Shown: positions 17,250-25,806 of the stretch, piece by piece
Position numbering within the stretch: position 1 is the stretch's first letter
How the letters are laid out: each line of letters starts with the position of its first letter
NCBI RefSeq assembly: GCF_013155295.1
Contig: NZ_JABJXT010000012.1
Location: forward strand, 87,574 to 151,573
Length of the DNA: 64,000 bases
Source: Pseudogemmobacter hezensis
GTDB taxonomy: Bacteria; Pseudomonadota; Alphaproteobacteria; Rhodobacterales; Rhodobacteraceae
Direction: 5' to 3'
Translations under genes and position numbers: made by a program
The notes under the pieces: generated by a model
Told to the model about the DNA's origin: nothing
Databases searched by the model: none
Seen by the model: only the letters and a program-made list of their open reading frames with translations

Positions 17250-17696
17250 CTATTCGCCCCTGTTTGCCGCGCGACATGTGACCGCTGCGCCCTGCACTGA
17301 GCAGTCGTATCCTTGCGCTGCAGGGGCCTTACCCGCCACGCGCGGCAGAGGAATGTCCGAACGTGTCGCCCAGGCCTGCCCCGCCAGCCCGCACCAAAGC
17401 TGCAGGACCGGCATCTCATCCCCGGTCTCGTTCCGCTCATACACCGTCCCGCTGGCCAGATCATAGCCAAAGCGGATCGTCAGCTCATGATGCGGGGCCT
17501 GCTGCGGCGCAATCCGGCCCAGATCCTTTGAAAACCAATGCGCCAGGCTCGCCCCGCATTCGAGCGTTGAATCTGAGCTGTTGGCTACCCGGATTTCCAG
17601 CGTATGCTGCGCCACGAAAGCCGATACGGCCAGAGGCCCTGACAAAGCGGGCAAAAGACCCGCCAGCAGGGCCGTGATGAAAGATTTGCGGTGCAT
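17250..17696 (-). CDS. Small exported protein of unknown function
   Basis: About 148 residues. The first 27 (MHRKSFITALLAGLLPALSG onward, ending AVSA) form a clear Sec signal peptide. The mature part has about five cysteines (ECGASLAHW, LWCGLAGQAW, YDCSVQGAAVTCRA), suggesting disulphides in a small periplasmic domain with beta-strands such as HTLEIRVANSSDS. No family is recognised. The frame extends upstream to an ATG at 17744, but ATG 17696 gives a proper signal peptide. It is convergent with amtB and divergent from the first BMP operon, with 98 bases to the latter start; no functional link is evident. Confidence 0.6.
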   Translation of the reverse strand: MHRKSFITALLAGLLPALSGPLAVSAFVAQHTLEIRVANSSDSTLECGASLAHWFSKDLGRIAPQQAPHHELTIRFGYDLASGTVYERNETGDEMPVLQLWCGLAGQAWATRSDIPLPRVAGKAPAAQGYDCSVQGAAVTCRAANRGE

Positions 17697-17794
17697 CTGC
17701 GTCTTTTGTCGGGCTATTGGCTTTTCATACTGTGCGGATCGCATCCGGCCCAGGGGTAAGTGTCAACTGATAAACGACGACAGGGAATTATGTG

Positions 17795-18838
17795 ATGAAA
17801 AAGATGGTGACCGGCTCTGTCAGCCGTATGGTGATGGCCCTGGCTCTGGTTCTGGGGGGGGGATGGGCCAGCGCGGCCTCGGCGGAAGAGATCGATACGA
17901 TTGCCATTATGGCACCCGAGATGGGCACCGATATGGGCTGGAACCAGCAAGGCGTTGATGCGGCCCGCGCGGCAGCAGCGGCAGCCGGGCTTGAGGTGAT
18001 CGTGGCTGAAAACCTTGGCTATGGTGACGTGCGCCCGGTCCTGCGTGAGCTTATCGAGGATGGCGCAGATCTCGTGATCGGCCATGCGGCGGGCTTCAAC
18101 ACCGCCGCACTGGAGATCGGCGAGGAAATGGGCGTGCCGATTGCGATCGCCGATATGCCCGAAAAACTGTCGAAGGGCAAAGTGGCCGATTACACGGGAA
18201 CCGGGTCAGACGGGGCCTGGCTTGCCGGGCGGCTGGCGGCCAAGATGACCCGCACCGGGATTGTCGGGATCGTGGTCTCGGGCGAGCCGCCGTCCTGGAA
18301 CAATATGTCGGTGGCCTTTGCCGAGGGGGTGCGGGCCGAAAACCCCGCCATTGAGGTGCGCTATGCGGTGATCGGGCCTGCGGCCTATTCCGATGCGGCG
18401 GGCGGCAAACGGGTGGCAGAGACGGTGATCGCCTCTGGCGCGGATATCATCTTCGGCCAGGGCAATGGCAGCTCATTCGGGATGTTGCAGGCGGTAGAGA
18501 CAACGCCCGCAACCGATGGCGGCAAGGCCTGGTTCATCGATGTGATCGGCGACAAAAGCAGCATCGACAAGGGGCATCTGCTCTCGTCTGTGGTCTGGGA
18601 TCTGACGCCGATCTATTCTGCGATGATCGCCGATCTGCAGGCGGGCAACTATGGCACCCGCAATTACGATATCAGCCTTGCCGATGACAGCCTGCGCCTG
18701 CTGAAAACCGATCATATCCCGGCTGATGTCTGGGCAGAGCTTGAGGCGCTGAAGGCCGATATCGTCGCCGGAAAGATCACCATCGCGCCGAAATATGACG
18801 CCGCCAGCGTGCATGCGCTGGTGCGCGCCGTCGAGTAA
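17795..18838 (+). CDS. BMP-family substrate-binding protein, ABC system 1
   Basis: About 347 residues: Sec signal peptide (cleavage near ASAASA, about residue 30) and a complete BMP/Med periplasmic-binding fold (DTIAIMAPEMGTDMGWNQQG; VIGHAAGFNTAALEIGEEMG; GADIIFGQGNGSSFGMLQAV). No lipobox cysteine is visible, so it is a soluble periplasmic protein. BMP proteins mostly bind nucleosides or related bases. It is the first gene of a plus-strand operon with an ATPase and two permeases, and a hairpin at 18850-18870 follows it. ATG 17795 is preferred over GTG 17792 because AGGGA is well spaced. Confidence 0.85.
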   Translation: MKKMVTGSVSRMVMALALVLGGGWASAASAEEIDTIAIMAPEMGTDMGWNQQGVDAARAAAAAAGLEVIVAENLGYGDVRPVLRELIEDGADLVIGHAAGFNTAALEIGEEMGVPIAIADMPEKLSKGKVADYTGTGSDGAWLAGRLAAKMTRTGIVGIVVSGEPPSWNNMSVAFAEGVRAENPAIEVRYAVIGPAAYSDAAGGKRVAETVIASGADIIFGQGNGSSFGMLQAVETTPATDGGKAWFIDVIGDKSSIDKGHLLSSVVWDLTPIYSAMIADLQAGNYGTRNYDISLADDSLRLLKTDHIPADVWAELEALKADIVAGKITIAPKYDAASVHALVRAVE

Positions 18839-18849
18839 GGGGCGGCTCT

Positions 18850-18870
18850 GGCGGGGGGCTTTCCCCCGCC
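18850..18870 (+). terminator. Intercistronic hairpin, binding protein / ATPase, ABC system 1
   Basis: Perfect 8-base-pair stem GGCGGGGG/CCCCCGCC with a 5-base loop, 12 bases after the binding-protein stop and 21 bases before the ATPase start. There is no U tract, so it is probably an attenuating or 3'-end-protecting element that raises the binding-protein to ATPase ratio. Confidence 0.55.
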
Positions 18871-18891
18871 GCATTGCCAAAGGAGCAGCCG

Positions 18892-20523
18892 ATGCAGACC
18901 CCCCCCGGGGCGGCTTTGCCGCCAGCAGATGACCGCGCGGGATATGGCCGCGCGGGCTCAGGCGTTACTGGTGCAGGCATCCGGCCCGTTGTCGCCTTGC
19001 AGAATGTGACGCGCCGCTTTCCTGGCGTGCTGGCCAGCGATGCGGTCAGCCTGGGCTTTCTGCCAGGTGAGGTGCATGTGCTGCTGGGCGAAAACGGCGC
19101 GGGAAAATCCACGCTGGTTGCCATGCTGTCTGGTCTGCAGCAGCCCGATGCGGGGCAGATCCTGATCGATGGGGCGGCGGTCTCCCTGGCCGCGCCGCGT
19201 GACGCGCTGCGCCTTGGCATCGGCACGGTGTTTCAGCATTCGATGCTGGTGCCCTCGCTGAGCGTGGTCGACAACTTCACCCTGGGCGGGCCCTGGTGGC
19301 AGCGCCCTGACCGCAAGGCCCTTGCTGCGCGTATTCAGGCCGCCGCTGCCGGGCCGGGGCTGCGGGTGGATCCCTTCGCCAGCGTTGCCTCGCTTTCGCT
19401 GGGCGAGCGTCAGCAGGCCGAGATTCTGCGGGCGCTGATGCGCGGCTCGCGCTGTCTGATCCTTGATGAGGCGACGGCGATGCTGACCCCGCAAGAGGCG
19501 GGCGCGCTTGGGGCGCTGATGCGCAGGCTGGCGGCGACCGGGCTGGCGGTGGTGTTCATCACCCATAAACTGCAAGAGGCGCTGGCCTTTGGCGACCGTA
19601 TCACCGTGCTGCGCGGCGGGCGCAATGTGGGGATGATCGCGCCGGATGTGCTGCAGGCCAGAAGTGGGGCAGAAAATACCGCCCATATCGTCAGCCTGAT
19701 GTTTGGCGAGGACAGCCGCCGCCCCGATCCTCTCTCTCACGATCTGCCCCGGCCCGCGCCCCCCCAAAAAGGGCCGGCGCTGCTAAAGGTGGCGGGCCTT
19801 TCGACAGCCGGGGGGCCGCAGCCGCTGCGCGATATCAGCTTCACCCTGCATGCGGGCGAGATCTTCGGCATCGCCGGGATTGACGGCAATGGTCAGAAAG
19901 CGCTGGCCGAGGCGCTGGCGGGGCAGATCCCCTCAACCGGAACCCTGCACCTGGGCGGGGCTGAGATAAATGGCGGCGTCGCGGCAAGGCGGCGGGCCGG
20001 GCTGAGCTATGTCACCGATGACCGCCTTGGCGAGGGGATCGTCGCGGGCTTTCCGGTGGCGACCAATCTTGTCCTCAAGGAAATCGGCCAGCCCCCGTTC
20101 TGGCGGCGCGGGCTTGTGCAAAGCGCAACCATCGCGGCGGCGGCGCGGGCCCTGGTGCAGGCCTTTGACATCCGCACCCCCGATGTCACGACGCCCGCAG
20201 GCAGGCTGTCGGGGGGCAATATCCAGAAGGTGCTGCTGGCGCGCGAGCTGACTGGCCAGGCGCAGGTGGTGATCTTCGCAAAGCCCACCTATGGGCTGGA
20301 TCTGCAAAACATCACCGCCATTCGCGCCCGCATCCGCGAGGCCGCGGGTCACGGCAAGGCGGTGCTGCTGATCTCGACCGATCTTGATGAGCTGCTTGAA
20401 CTGTCAGACCGGATCGCGGTGATCGAGCGCGGGCGGCTGAGCCCGCCGTATCCGAATGACGATACCGCCCGCGCGGCGATCACCCGCCTGATCAGCGGCG
20501 CGACCGGGGGTGCCGATGTCTGA
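18892..20523 (+). CDS. Double ABC ATPase of nucleoside-type transporter 1
   Basis: About 543 residues with two nucleotide-binding domains. Domain 1 has Walker [14 protein letters not shown], signature LSLGERQQAEIL and Walker B CLILDEAT. Domain 2 has a degenerate Walker A (GIDGNGQKALAEAL), signature RLSGGNIQKVLLAREL and a Walker B in which the usual acidic end is replaced (VVIFAKPTYGLD). That asymmetry is normal for the second half of BMP/CUT2-type ATPases. Start ATG 18892 has a perfect AGGAG; a preceding in-frame TTG was rejected. It overlaps the first permease gene by eight bases. It powers uptake of the ligand bound by the upstream BMP protein. Confidence 0.9.
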   Translation: MQTPPGAALPPADDRAGYGRAGSGVTGAGIRPVVALQNVTRRFPGVLASDAVSLGFLPGEVHVLLGENGAGKSTLVAMLSGLQQPDAGQILIDGAAVSLAAPRDALRLGIGTVFQHSMLVPSLSVVDNFTLGGPWWQRPDRKALAARIQAAAAGPGLRVDPFASVASLSLGERQQAEILRALMRGSRCLILDEATAMLTPQEAGALGALMRRLAATGLAVVFITHKLQEALAFGDRITVLRGGRNVGMIAPDVLQARSGAENTAHIVSLMFGEDSRRPDPLSHDLPRPAPPQKGPALLKVAGLSTAGGPQPLRDISFTLHAGEIFGIAGIDGNGQKALAEALAGQIPSTGTLHLGGAEINGGVAARRRAGLSYVTDDRLGEGIVAGFPVATNLVLKEIGQPPFWRRGLVQSATIAAAARALVQAFDIRTPDVTTPAGRLSGGNIQKVLLARELTGQAQVVIFAKPTYGLDLQNITAIRARIREAAGHGKAVLLISTDLDELLELSDRIAVIERGRLSPPYPNDDTARAAITRLISGATGGADV

Positions 20524-21577
20524 GCGATTTCGAACTGGAGCAGGGCGCGAGCTGGCCATACAGGCGCTTTTCCTGATCGGGCCATTGCTGGCGGTGCTGA
20601 TCCTCGGCGGGCTGATCCTGCTGGCGCTTGGCGCGAACCCCTTCAGCTATTACGCCTTTGTCGTTGAGCGCGGCATGCTGCGCCCCTCGGGGCTGGAGGC
20701 GACGCTGACCCGGATGGGCCCATTGCTGCTGATCGCATCCGGGCTGATCATCGCCTTTCGCGCCGGGGTCTGGAATCTGGGCGGCGATGGGCAATTCCTG
20801 CTGGCGGCGGTGATGGCGGCGGCCCTTGCACCGCTTTTGCATCAGGCGGGCTGGCCGGTCTGGCTTTTGCTGATGGCGGGGCTTTTGACGGGCGCGATCA
20901 CGGGTGCGGCCTGGGCCGTGCTGCCAGCATTGCTGCGCGCCCGCCAGGGGCTGAACGAAATCATCACCACCCTGATGATGAGCTTTCTTGGCGTTTCACT
21001 GGCGAACCTTCTGGTAAAGCTGGCTTTTCTTGATCCCACCACCACCACACCCCAGACCCGGACGCTGCCGGTCGAGGCAAGGCTGCCACGCCTTTTTGAC
21101 ACGACCATATCTTCTGGGCTGCTGATCGGGCTGGTCGTGGTGATCCTGGTGCATCTGATGATGACGCGCACCGCCTTTGGCCTCAGGCTGCGGGTGGTGG
21201 GCGCGAACCCCCGCGCCGCGCTGCATGCCGGGCTGGCGGTGCCTGCGCTGACGATTGCGGTATTTGCGCTGTCAGCCGGGCTGGTGGGGCTGGCGGGGGC
21301 GGTGGATGTGCTGGGGATCCAGGGCAATATCCGCGCCGACTGGAACCCCGCCTATAGCCTGAGCGTGGTGCCACTGGTCTTTCTGGCGCGGCTGAATGGC
21401 TATGGCACCATTGTTTACGTGTTCCTTTTCTCGGCGCTCAGCATCGGGGCGGAAAGTGCCGCCCGCCGTCTGGGCGTGCCGGGCTATTTCTCGTTGGTTA
21501 TCGTGGCGCTGATGCTGATCACCTTCGCCCTGTCTGACCACTTCCAAAAGCGCCGCCAGCGGCTTTCGCAAATCTGA
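20516..21577 (+). CDS. ABC permease 1 of nucleoside-type transporter 1
   Basis: 353 residues with about nine or ten hydrophobic segments, of the BPD_transp_2 (branched-chain/CUT2/BMP) permease family. Markers are FRAGVWNLGGDGQFLLAA near residue 80, the EIITTLMMSF coupling region and the long segment VVPLVFLARLNGYGT. It starts at ATG 20516 inside the ATPase gene (GGGGG upstream), so the two are translationally coupled. It pairs with the next permease to form the heterodimeric channel. Confidence 0.9.
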   Translation: MSERFRTGAGRELAIQALFLIGPLLAVLILGGLILLALGANPFSYYAFVVERGMLRPSGLEATLTRMGPLLLIASGLIIAFRAGVWNLGGDGQFLLAAVMAAALAPLLHQAGWPVWLLLMAGLLTGAITGAAWAVLPALLRARQGLNEIITTLMMSFLGVSLANLLVKLAFLDPTTTTPQTRTLPVEARLPRLFDTTISSGLLIGLVVVILVHLMMTRTAFGLRLRVVGANPRAALHAGLAVPALTIAVFALSAGLVGLAGAVDVLGIQGNIRADWNPAYSLSVVPLVFLARLNGYGTIVYVFLFSALSIGAESAARRLGVPGYFSLVIVALMLITFALSDHFQKRRQRLSQI

Positions 21578-21586
21578 GGCTCGCCC

Positions 21587-22513
21587 ATGCTGAGTGAAAC
21601 TTTCCTCATCACCCTTTTCCTGGGCGCGGTCATGGCGGGGATGCCGCTTTTGCTGGCGGGCCTGGGCGAGCAACTGTCCGAGCGGGCGGGCGTGCTGAAC
21701 ATCGGGCTTGAGGGGATGATGCTGGCGGGAGCCTGGGCGGGCTTTGTCGCGGCCTGGGCCAGCGGCTCTGCGGGGCTCGGCTTTTTGGCCGGGGCAGGGG
21801 CGGGGCTGGTGGTCGCGGCTTTCATGGCGCTTTTTTGCGTGATCATGGCGCTGAACCAGATCGTCGTGGGGATTGCGCTGGTGCTGGCGGTGCAGGGGCT
21901 GACCGCGCTTTTGCATTTCGTGCAATTCTCGCAATCCTATCCGCGCCTTGATGGGATGCAGGCCTGGGCCGTGCCTGGGCTTTCGCAGATCCCGCTGCTG
22001 GGGCCGATGCTGTTCAGCCATAATCCGGTGGTCTGGCTGGGGCTGGCGCTGACCGCTGCCATGGCCTTTCTCTACCGCCAGACCAACCTGGGAATTGCGC
22101 TGCAGGCGGCGGGCGACAGGCCTGCGGCGCTGGATGCGCTTGGCGGCAATGTCACGCGGCTGCGGGTGCTGACGGTGCTGACCACCGGGGCGCTGGCGGG
22201 CCTGGGCGGCGCGTTCATGTCGGTCGCCGTGGCAGGCGTATTCGTGCCGTTCATGAGCCATGGCAACGGCTTTATCGCCATCGTCCTGGCCATGCTGGCG
22301 CGGGGCCGCCCGCTTTGGGTGCTGGGCGGCGCGTTCCTGTTCGGGGCCAGCCTTTCGATGACCACCGCGCTGCAGGTGGTGGGGGTGAATGTGCCGGTCG
22401 ATGTGATCCAGATGCTGCCATTTGCCATGGTCATGCTGGTGCTGGTGCTGGCCGGACGCAAAGCGAACCTGCCCGCAGCCCTTGGCGAAAGTTTCGAGCG
22501 CGGGGCCAGGTAG
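21587..22513 (+). CDS. ABC permease 2 of nucleoside-type transporter 1
   Basis: 308 residues, a BPD_transp_2 family membrane protein with the family motif LSERAGVLNIGLEGMMLAGA and the conserved region LNQIVVGIALVLAVQGLTAL. It has about nine membrane segments. Nine bases separate it from permease 1, completing a binding protein-ATPase-permease-permease set. It is convergent with the aldose-epimerase-like gene, whose stop is only ten bases beyond. This operon carries no enzyme gene of its own, so the imported compound cannot be deduced from context. Confidence 0.9.
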   Translation: MLSETFLITLFLGAVMAGMPLLLAGLGEQLSERAGVLNIGLEGMMLAGAWAGFVAAWASGSAGLGFLAGAGAGLVVAAFMALFCVIMALNQIVVGIALVLAVQGLTALLHFVQFSQSYPRLDGMQAWAVPGLSQIPLLGPMLFSHNPVVWLGLALTAAMAFLYRQTNLGIALQAAGDRPAALDALGGNVTRLRVLTVLTTGALAGLGGAFMSVAVAGVFVPFMSHGNGFIAIVLAMLARGRPLWVLGGAFLFGASLSMTTALQVVGVNVPVDVIQMLPFAMVMLVLVLAGRKANLPAALGESFERGAR

Positions 22514-22523
22514 GCCGCGCCCT

Positions 22524-23408
22524 TTACAGCCGCTCTGCCGAAACCGTCAGCGCAAAGGCCCTGGTTTCACCCGGCGCAAGGCTGGTGCTATAGGGCCTGG
22601 CCGCAATCTCTGGCCCGGCCCCGATCTGCGAGGGCAGGCCCTGCCATGGCTCGATACAGAGGAACCCGGCCCCCTGCGGCCGCCAGAGCACCAGGTTTTC
22701 GGTCGTCGGAAAGCTGATCTCCAGCCCGCGCCCGCTGGCCGGGCCGTAATAAAGGCGCTGGCCCGCCCCTTCCGTGATGATGATTGAGGAAGAGGGGCGG
22801 AAGGTTTCATCGGCAATCGCCAGCCGCCCGTCCTGGAACACCGTGGGCAGGGTTTTCCCGGTCAGGAAGTTGTCGCGCTGCTCAGCGATCATGGGGTCGG
22901 GGCCTTCTGACAGGCGTCTGACCTCATGCGGCTGGCCGTCAGCGCCTGGCAGAGGCAGGGCGAAGCCGGGGTGAAAGCCAAAGCTGAAGGGCATCGGCTG
23001 CGCGCCGGTATTGCTGATTTCCGCCGTGCAATGCAGCGCTTTGTCCTGCAGCCGGTATTCCAGGACAAGTTGGAAATCAAAGGGATAGATGGTGCGGGTC
23101 TGCGGGTTCGATGAAAGCGCCAGCCTGACCAGGGCGGGCTGATGTGCCACTACCGTGAAAAGGCTTTCCATCGCAAAGCCGTGGATGGTCATCGGATAGT
23201 CGCGCCCGTCAATGCGGACCTGGTTGTCAATCGCCCGCCCGCAAATGGGGAAGAGGATCGGGGCGGTCTGATCCCAAAAGGCGGCATCGGCCTGCCAGAG
23301 CAGCTCATCCTGGGCAGGCCCATATTTCAGCGAGCGCAGCTCGGCCCCCATGGGCGAGACCAGGGCACTCAGGTGACCATCGGTAAGGCGGATTTCTTCA
23401 GCCGACAT
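22524..23408 (-). CDS. Aldose 1-epimerase family protein (LacX-like)
   Basis: 294 residues of the galactose-mutarotase superfamily, in the LacX/YeaD-like branch: GHLSALVSPMGAELRSLKY, APILFPICGRAIDNQVRIDG, the catalytic-type histidine in FSFGFHPGFALPL and the late glutamate in FLCIEPWQGLP. Family members interconvert sugar anomers or bind sugar phosphates. It lies between the two BMP transport operons on the opposite strand and is followed by the MYG1-like gene on the same strand with a 93-base gap. A nucleoside-derived sugar would be a natural substrate, but this is inference from context only. Confidence 0.8.
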   Translation of the reverse strand: MSAEEIRLTDGHLSALVSPMGAELRSLKYGPAQDELLWQADAAFWDQTAPILFPICGRAIDNQVRIDGRDYPMTIHGFAMESLFTVVAHQPALVRLALSSNPQTRTIYPFDFQLVLEYRLQDKALHCTAEISNTGAQPMPFSFGFHPGFALPLPGADGQPHEVRRLSEGPDPMIAEQRDNFLTGKTLPTVFQDGRLAIADETFRPSSSIIITEGAGQRLYYGPASGRGLEISFPTTENLVLWRPQGAGFLCIEPWQGLPSQIGAGPEIAARPYSTSLAPGETRAFALTVSAERL

Positions 23409-23501
23409 CGCAACCCCTTAAATGGGCCTGCGAAAGCGGCCCGGTATCACCCGCTGAGACTGGGGCAGATCAGCCCGCCGCGCAAGCCTTGCCGTCTGGC
23501 C

Positions 23502-24461
23502 TCAGGCGGATGCCGCCTCGGCCTCGGCCTCGGCCTCGGCCACCGCGATCCGGGCCATGGCAAGGATCGCCTCACGCGTTTCGGCCACGGCGATAAAGCG
23601 CCCGTTGTGGCAAAAACGCGCGCCTTTAACGCCGCTTGCGGCCTCAAGTGCGGCATCGGTCAGCCCCGCCCAGGCCAGCGGCAGATCGGCGCGTTGCTCG
23701 AAGCCGCTGTCGGCTTTGCGGATGCCGGTGATCATCCAGTCAGCCTCGCGCGGATGCACCACGAAAAGCAGGTGATCCGCCCCGGCCTTTTCAACAGCGG
23801 CGCGAAACGGCATGCCCTGCGGCAGTTCCAGCACCCGCGAGGCACCCGCCTGTGCGATTGCCGCCATCACCATCGCCTCGGCCCGGGCCCTGGCGGCGCG
23901 GTTGCGGATCGCGGCCTCGACAAAGGCGCGGGCGATCTGCAGCGCCGCCATGAAGGCGCGATCATCCGCGCCCTCGCCCCGGTCATCAAAGACGGGTTTC
24001 AGCGATTCCATCAGCTCTGGCAGCGTCAGCCCCGCCAGCTGTGCGCCCGCAGCGGCGGGGCTGAGCGCCCCATTGTCCGTCAGGTCAATCGGCAGCACGA
24101 AGCCCATGTCAAAGCTGGTATGAATGCGATCCAGATCCGCTTCGGGCACAGCCATGGCCCGCAGATAGTCGCGGCCATAATGATGCCAGATCAGCCCGAA
24201 TGAACTGTAGGGCTGCCCGTCAGGGCGCAAAGGGGCCTCACGCTGGTGGTGATCAAAGATCCGTTTTGCAGGGTCATAATCGCGGCCCACGTCATAGATG
24301 ATGCGGTTCTCTGCCGGGGTGATCCAGGCCTCATCGCGGCTGCGGATGATCTGCGCCTGCGGGAACAGCCGGGTCAGGATGACCGAGGACATCAGCTCAT
24401 CGGCATGAAAGCCGCCCGAATGGGTGACAAGATGGGTGACGGGGGTCAGATGCGGTTCCAT
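23502..24461 (-). CDS. MYG1-family metal-dependent protein hydrolase/exonuclease-like
   Basis: About 319 residues of the UPF0160/MYG1 family: THSGGFHADELMSSVILTRL at the N-terminus, the DHH-like motif RIFDHHQREAP and NRIIYDVGRDYDP. DHH-superfamily relatives hydrolyse phosphodiesters, and the mitochondrial MYG1 is an RNA exonuclease. The C-terminus ends in an Ala-Glu repeat encoded by four GCCTCG hexamers (23515-23538). ATG 24461 gives the normal family start; the frame extends 36 residues upstream with poor codon use. It sits between two nucleoside-type importers, which could fit a role in nucleotide scavenging, though nothing proves it. Confidence 0.8.
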   Translation of the reverse strand: MEPHLTPVTHLVTHSGGFHADELMSSVILTRLFPQAQIIRSRDEAWITPAENRIIYDVGRDYDPAKRIFDHHQREAPLRPDGQPYSSFGLIWHHYGRDYLRAMAVPEADLDRIHTSFDMGFVLPIDLTDNGALSPAAAGAQLAGLTLPELMESLKPVFDDRGEGADDRAFMAALQIARAFVEAAIRNRAARARAEAMVMAAIAQAGASRVLELPQGMPFRAAVEKAGADHLLFVVHPREADWMITGIRKADSGFEQRADLPLAWAGLTDAALEAASGVKGARFCHNGRFIAVAETREAILAMARIAVAEAEAEAEAASA

Positions 24462-24797
24462 GGCGGGCAGGTCCTGGTCTTTGGCGGGCTTTGATCGGAC
24501 TTTGATCGGGCCGGTTTCAGCCCAGGCGGCTAGCGCAAAAAAGCAGCCTTGTCGCCTGCGAAATCGCATTTCGCGCCGGGTTCACCGGGGGCAGGGCGCC
24601 AAAATGGCGCTTGCCGCCTGTCACGGTCCAGTATCCGCTCGCACAATCCAGCAAAAAACTGACCAATGGGTCAAAATTTATGCACTTCCATGGCTGGCCT
24701 GCAACCCAAAGCGGTGGCAAGAGACGAAGGCGTTGACTCGCCCGATCGTCGCTTCCACGACTGGTCAGAGCAACACGACCAGCCACAGGGGGTTTCC
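24462..24797. other. Divergent intergenic region before BMP operon 2
   Basis: 336 bases between the MYG1-like start and the second BMP gene. The segment 24640-24680 is AT-rich and contains the RutR-like dyad (24659-24674). No convincing gene lies here, and the frame that extends the BMP gene upstream has no family resemblance. Confidence 0.6.
24659..24674. promoter_or_regulatory. RutR-like operator upstream of BMP operon 2
   Basis: CTGACCAATGGGTCAA matches the published RutR consensus TTGACCA-NN-TGGTCAA at 12 of 14 defined positions, with the TGACC/GGTCA dyad intact. RutR is a TetR-family sensor of uracil and thymine. The site lies 124 bases before the start of an operon ending in a CodA-like deaminase gene, which makes pyrimidine control plausible. 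No rutR gene is in the window. Confidence 0.45.
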
Positions 24798-25790
24798 ATG
24801 ACCACAGATTTCCGTCCGTCCCGCCGATTTTTGCTGCAATCGGGTCTGATCCTTGGCGCATCGGCGCTGCCTTTCGCGCGTGGGGCAAAGGCCTCGACGC
24901 CGCTGAAAGTGGCGGGGGTGCATGGGTCCCCGGTTGAAAACGCCTGGAACTCGGTCCTGCACCGGGCGCTTTTGGATGCAGCGGCAGAGGGCAAGATCGA
25001 ATACACCTTCTCTGAGGGGATCTCGGCCACCGATTACCCGCGTGCGATGCGCGAATATGCCGAGGCCGGCAATAAGCTGATCATCGGCGAGACCTTCCCC
25101 ATCGAGCGTCAGGGCCGTGAGGTTGCCGCCGATTACCCCGAGACCGCCTTCGTCATGGGTTCTTCCGCCGGGCCAGAGGGCGACAATTTCGGCGTCTTTG
25201 GCACCTGGAATTATGACGGCGCCTATCTGGCGGGCATGCTGGCGGGCAAGATGACCAAAACCGGGGTTGTCGGCTCTGTCGGCGCGATCCCGATCCCGGA
25301 AATCAACCTGCTGATCAATGCCTTCGCCGAGGGTGTCAAGGCGACGAACCCCGAAGCAATGCATCTGGTGGCCTGGGTCGGCACCTTCTTTGATCCGCCC
25401 AAAGCCCGCGAGCTGGGCCTGGCCCATATCGAGGCCGGCGCGGATATCCTGTTCGGCGAACGGATCGGCACCGCCGATGCCGCCAAAGAGCGCGGCGTGA
25501 AGGCAATCGGCTCGCTGATCGATTACACCCCTGCCTATCCGGATACGGTTTTCGCCAATGCGCTGTGGGGCTATCGCCCGATCCTTGACGCGATCATCGC
25601 CGATGTCGAGGCGGGCAATCCGACCGGCAAAGACTATACGGCGTTTGGCCTGATGAAAGAGGGCGGCAGCGATATCGCCTATGTGAAGGGCGCAGCCCCC
25701 GCAGAGGCCGAAGAGGCGATGGAGAAGATCCGCGCCGAGATCAAAGCGGGCACCTTCACCGTGCCGCAGAATTTCGACGAGCCGAAGTAA
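24798..25790 (+). CDS. BMP-family substrate-binding protein with Tat-type signal, ABC system 2
   Basis: About 330 residues. The N-terminus carries a twin-arginine signal (RPSRRFLLQSGLILGASALP), unlike the Sec signal of the first BMP protein. The mature domain is a BMP/Med fold (PLKVAGVHGSPVENAWNSVL; AGADILFGERIGTADAAKER; YDGAYLAGMLAGKMTKTGVV). ATG 24798 has AGGGGG upstream; the frame runs further upstream without family similarity. It heads a seven-gene plus-strand operon to 32009 that includes an amidase and a CodA-like deaminase, so its ligand is probably a pyrimidine-like or other N-heterocyclic compound. Confidence 0.85.
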   Translation: MTTDFRPSRRFLLQSGLILGASALPFARGAKASTPLKVAGVHGSPVENAWNSVLHRALLDAAAEGKIEYTFSEGISATDYPRAMREYAEAGNKLIIGETFPIERQGREVAADYPETAFVMGSSAGPEGDNFGVFGTWNYDGAYLAGMLAGKMTKTGVVGSVGAIPIPEINLLINAFAEGVKATNPEAMHLVAWVGTFFDPPKARELGLAHIEAGADILFGERIGTADAAKERGVKAIGSLIDYTPAYPDTVFANALWGYRPILDAIIADVEAGNPTGKDYTAFGLMKEGGSDIAYVKGAAPAEAEEAMEKIRAEIKAGTFTVPQNFDEPK

Positions 25791-25806
25791 CAAGTAAGAA
25801 GACACA

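Noticed and set aside
15793..17277. 494-codon open frame antisense to amtB
   Set aside because: His/Arg/Gln-rich antisense translation of a membrane-protein gene; amtB on the plus strand has all family motifs.
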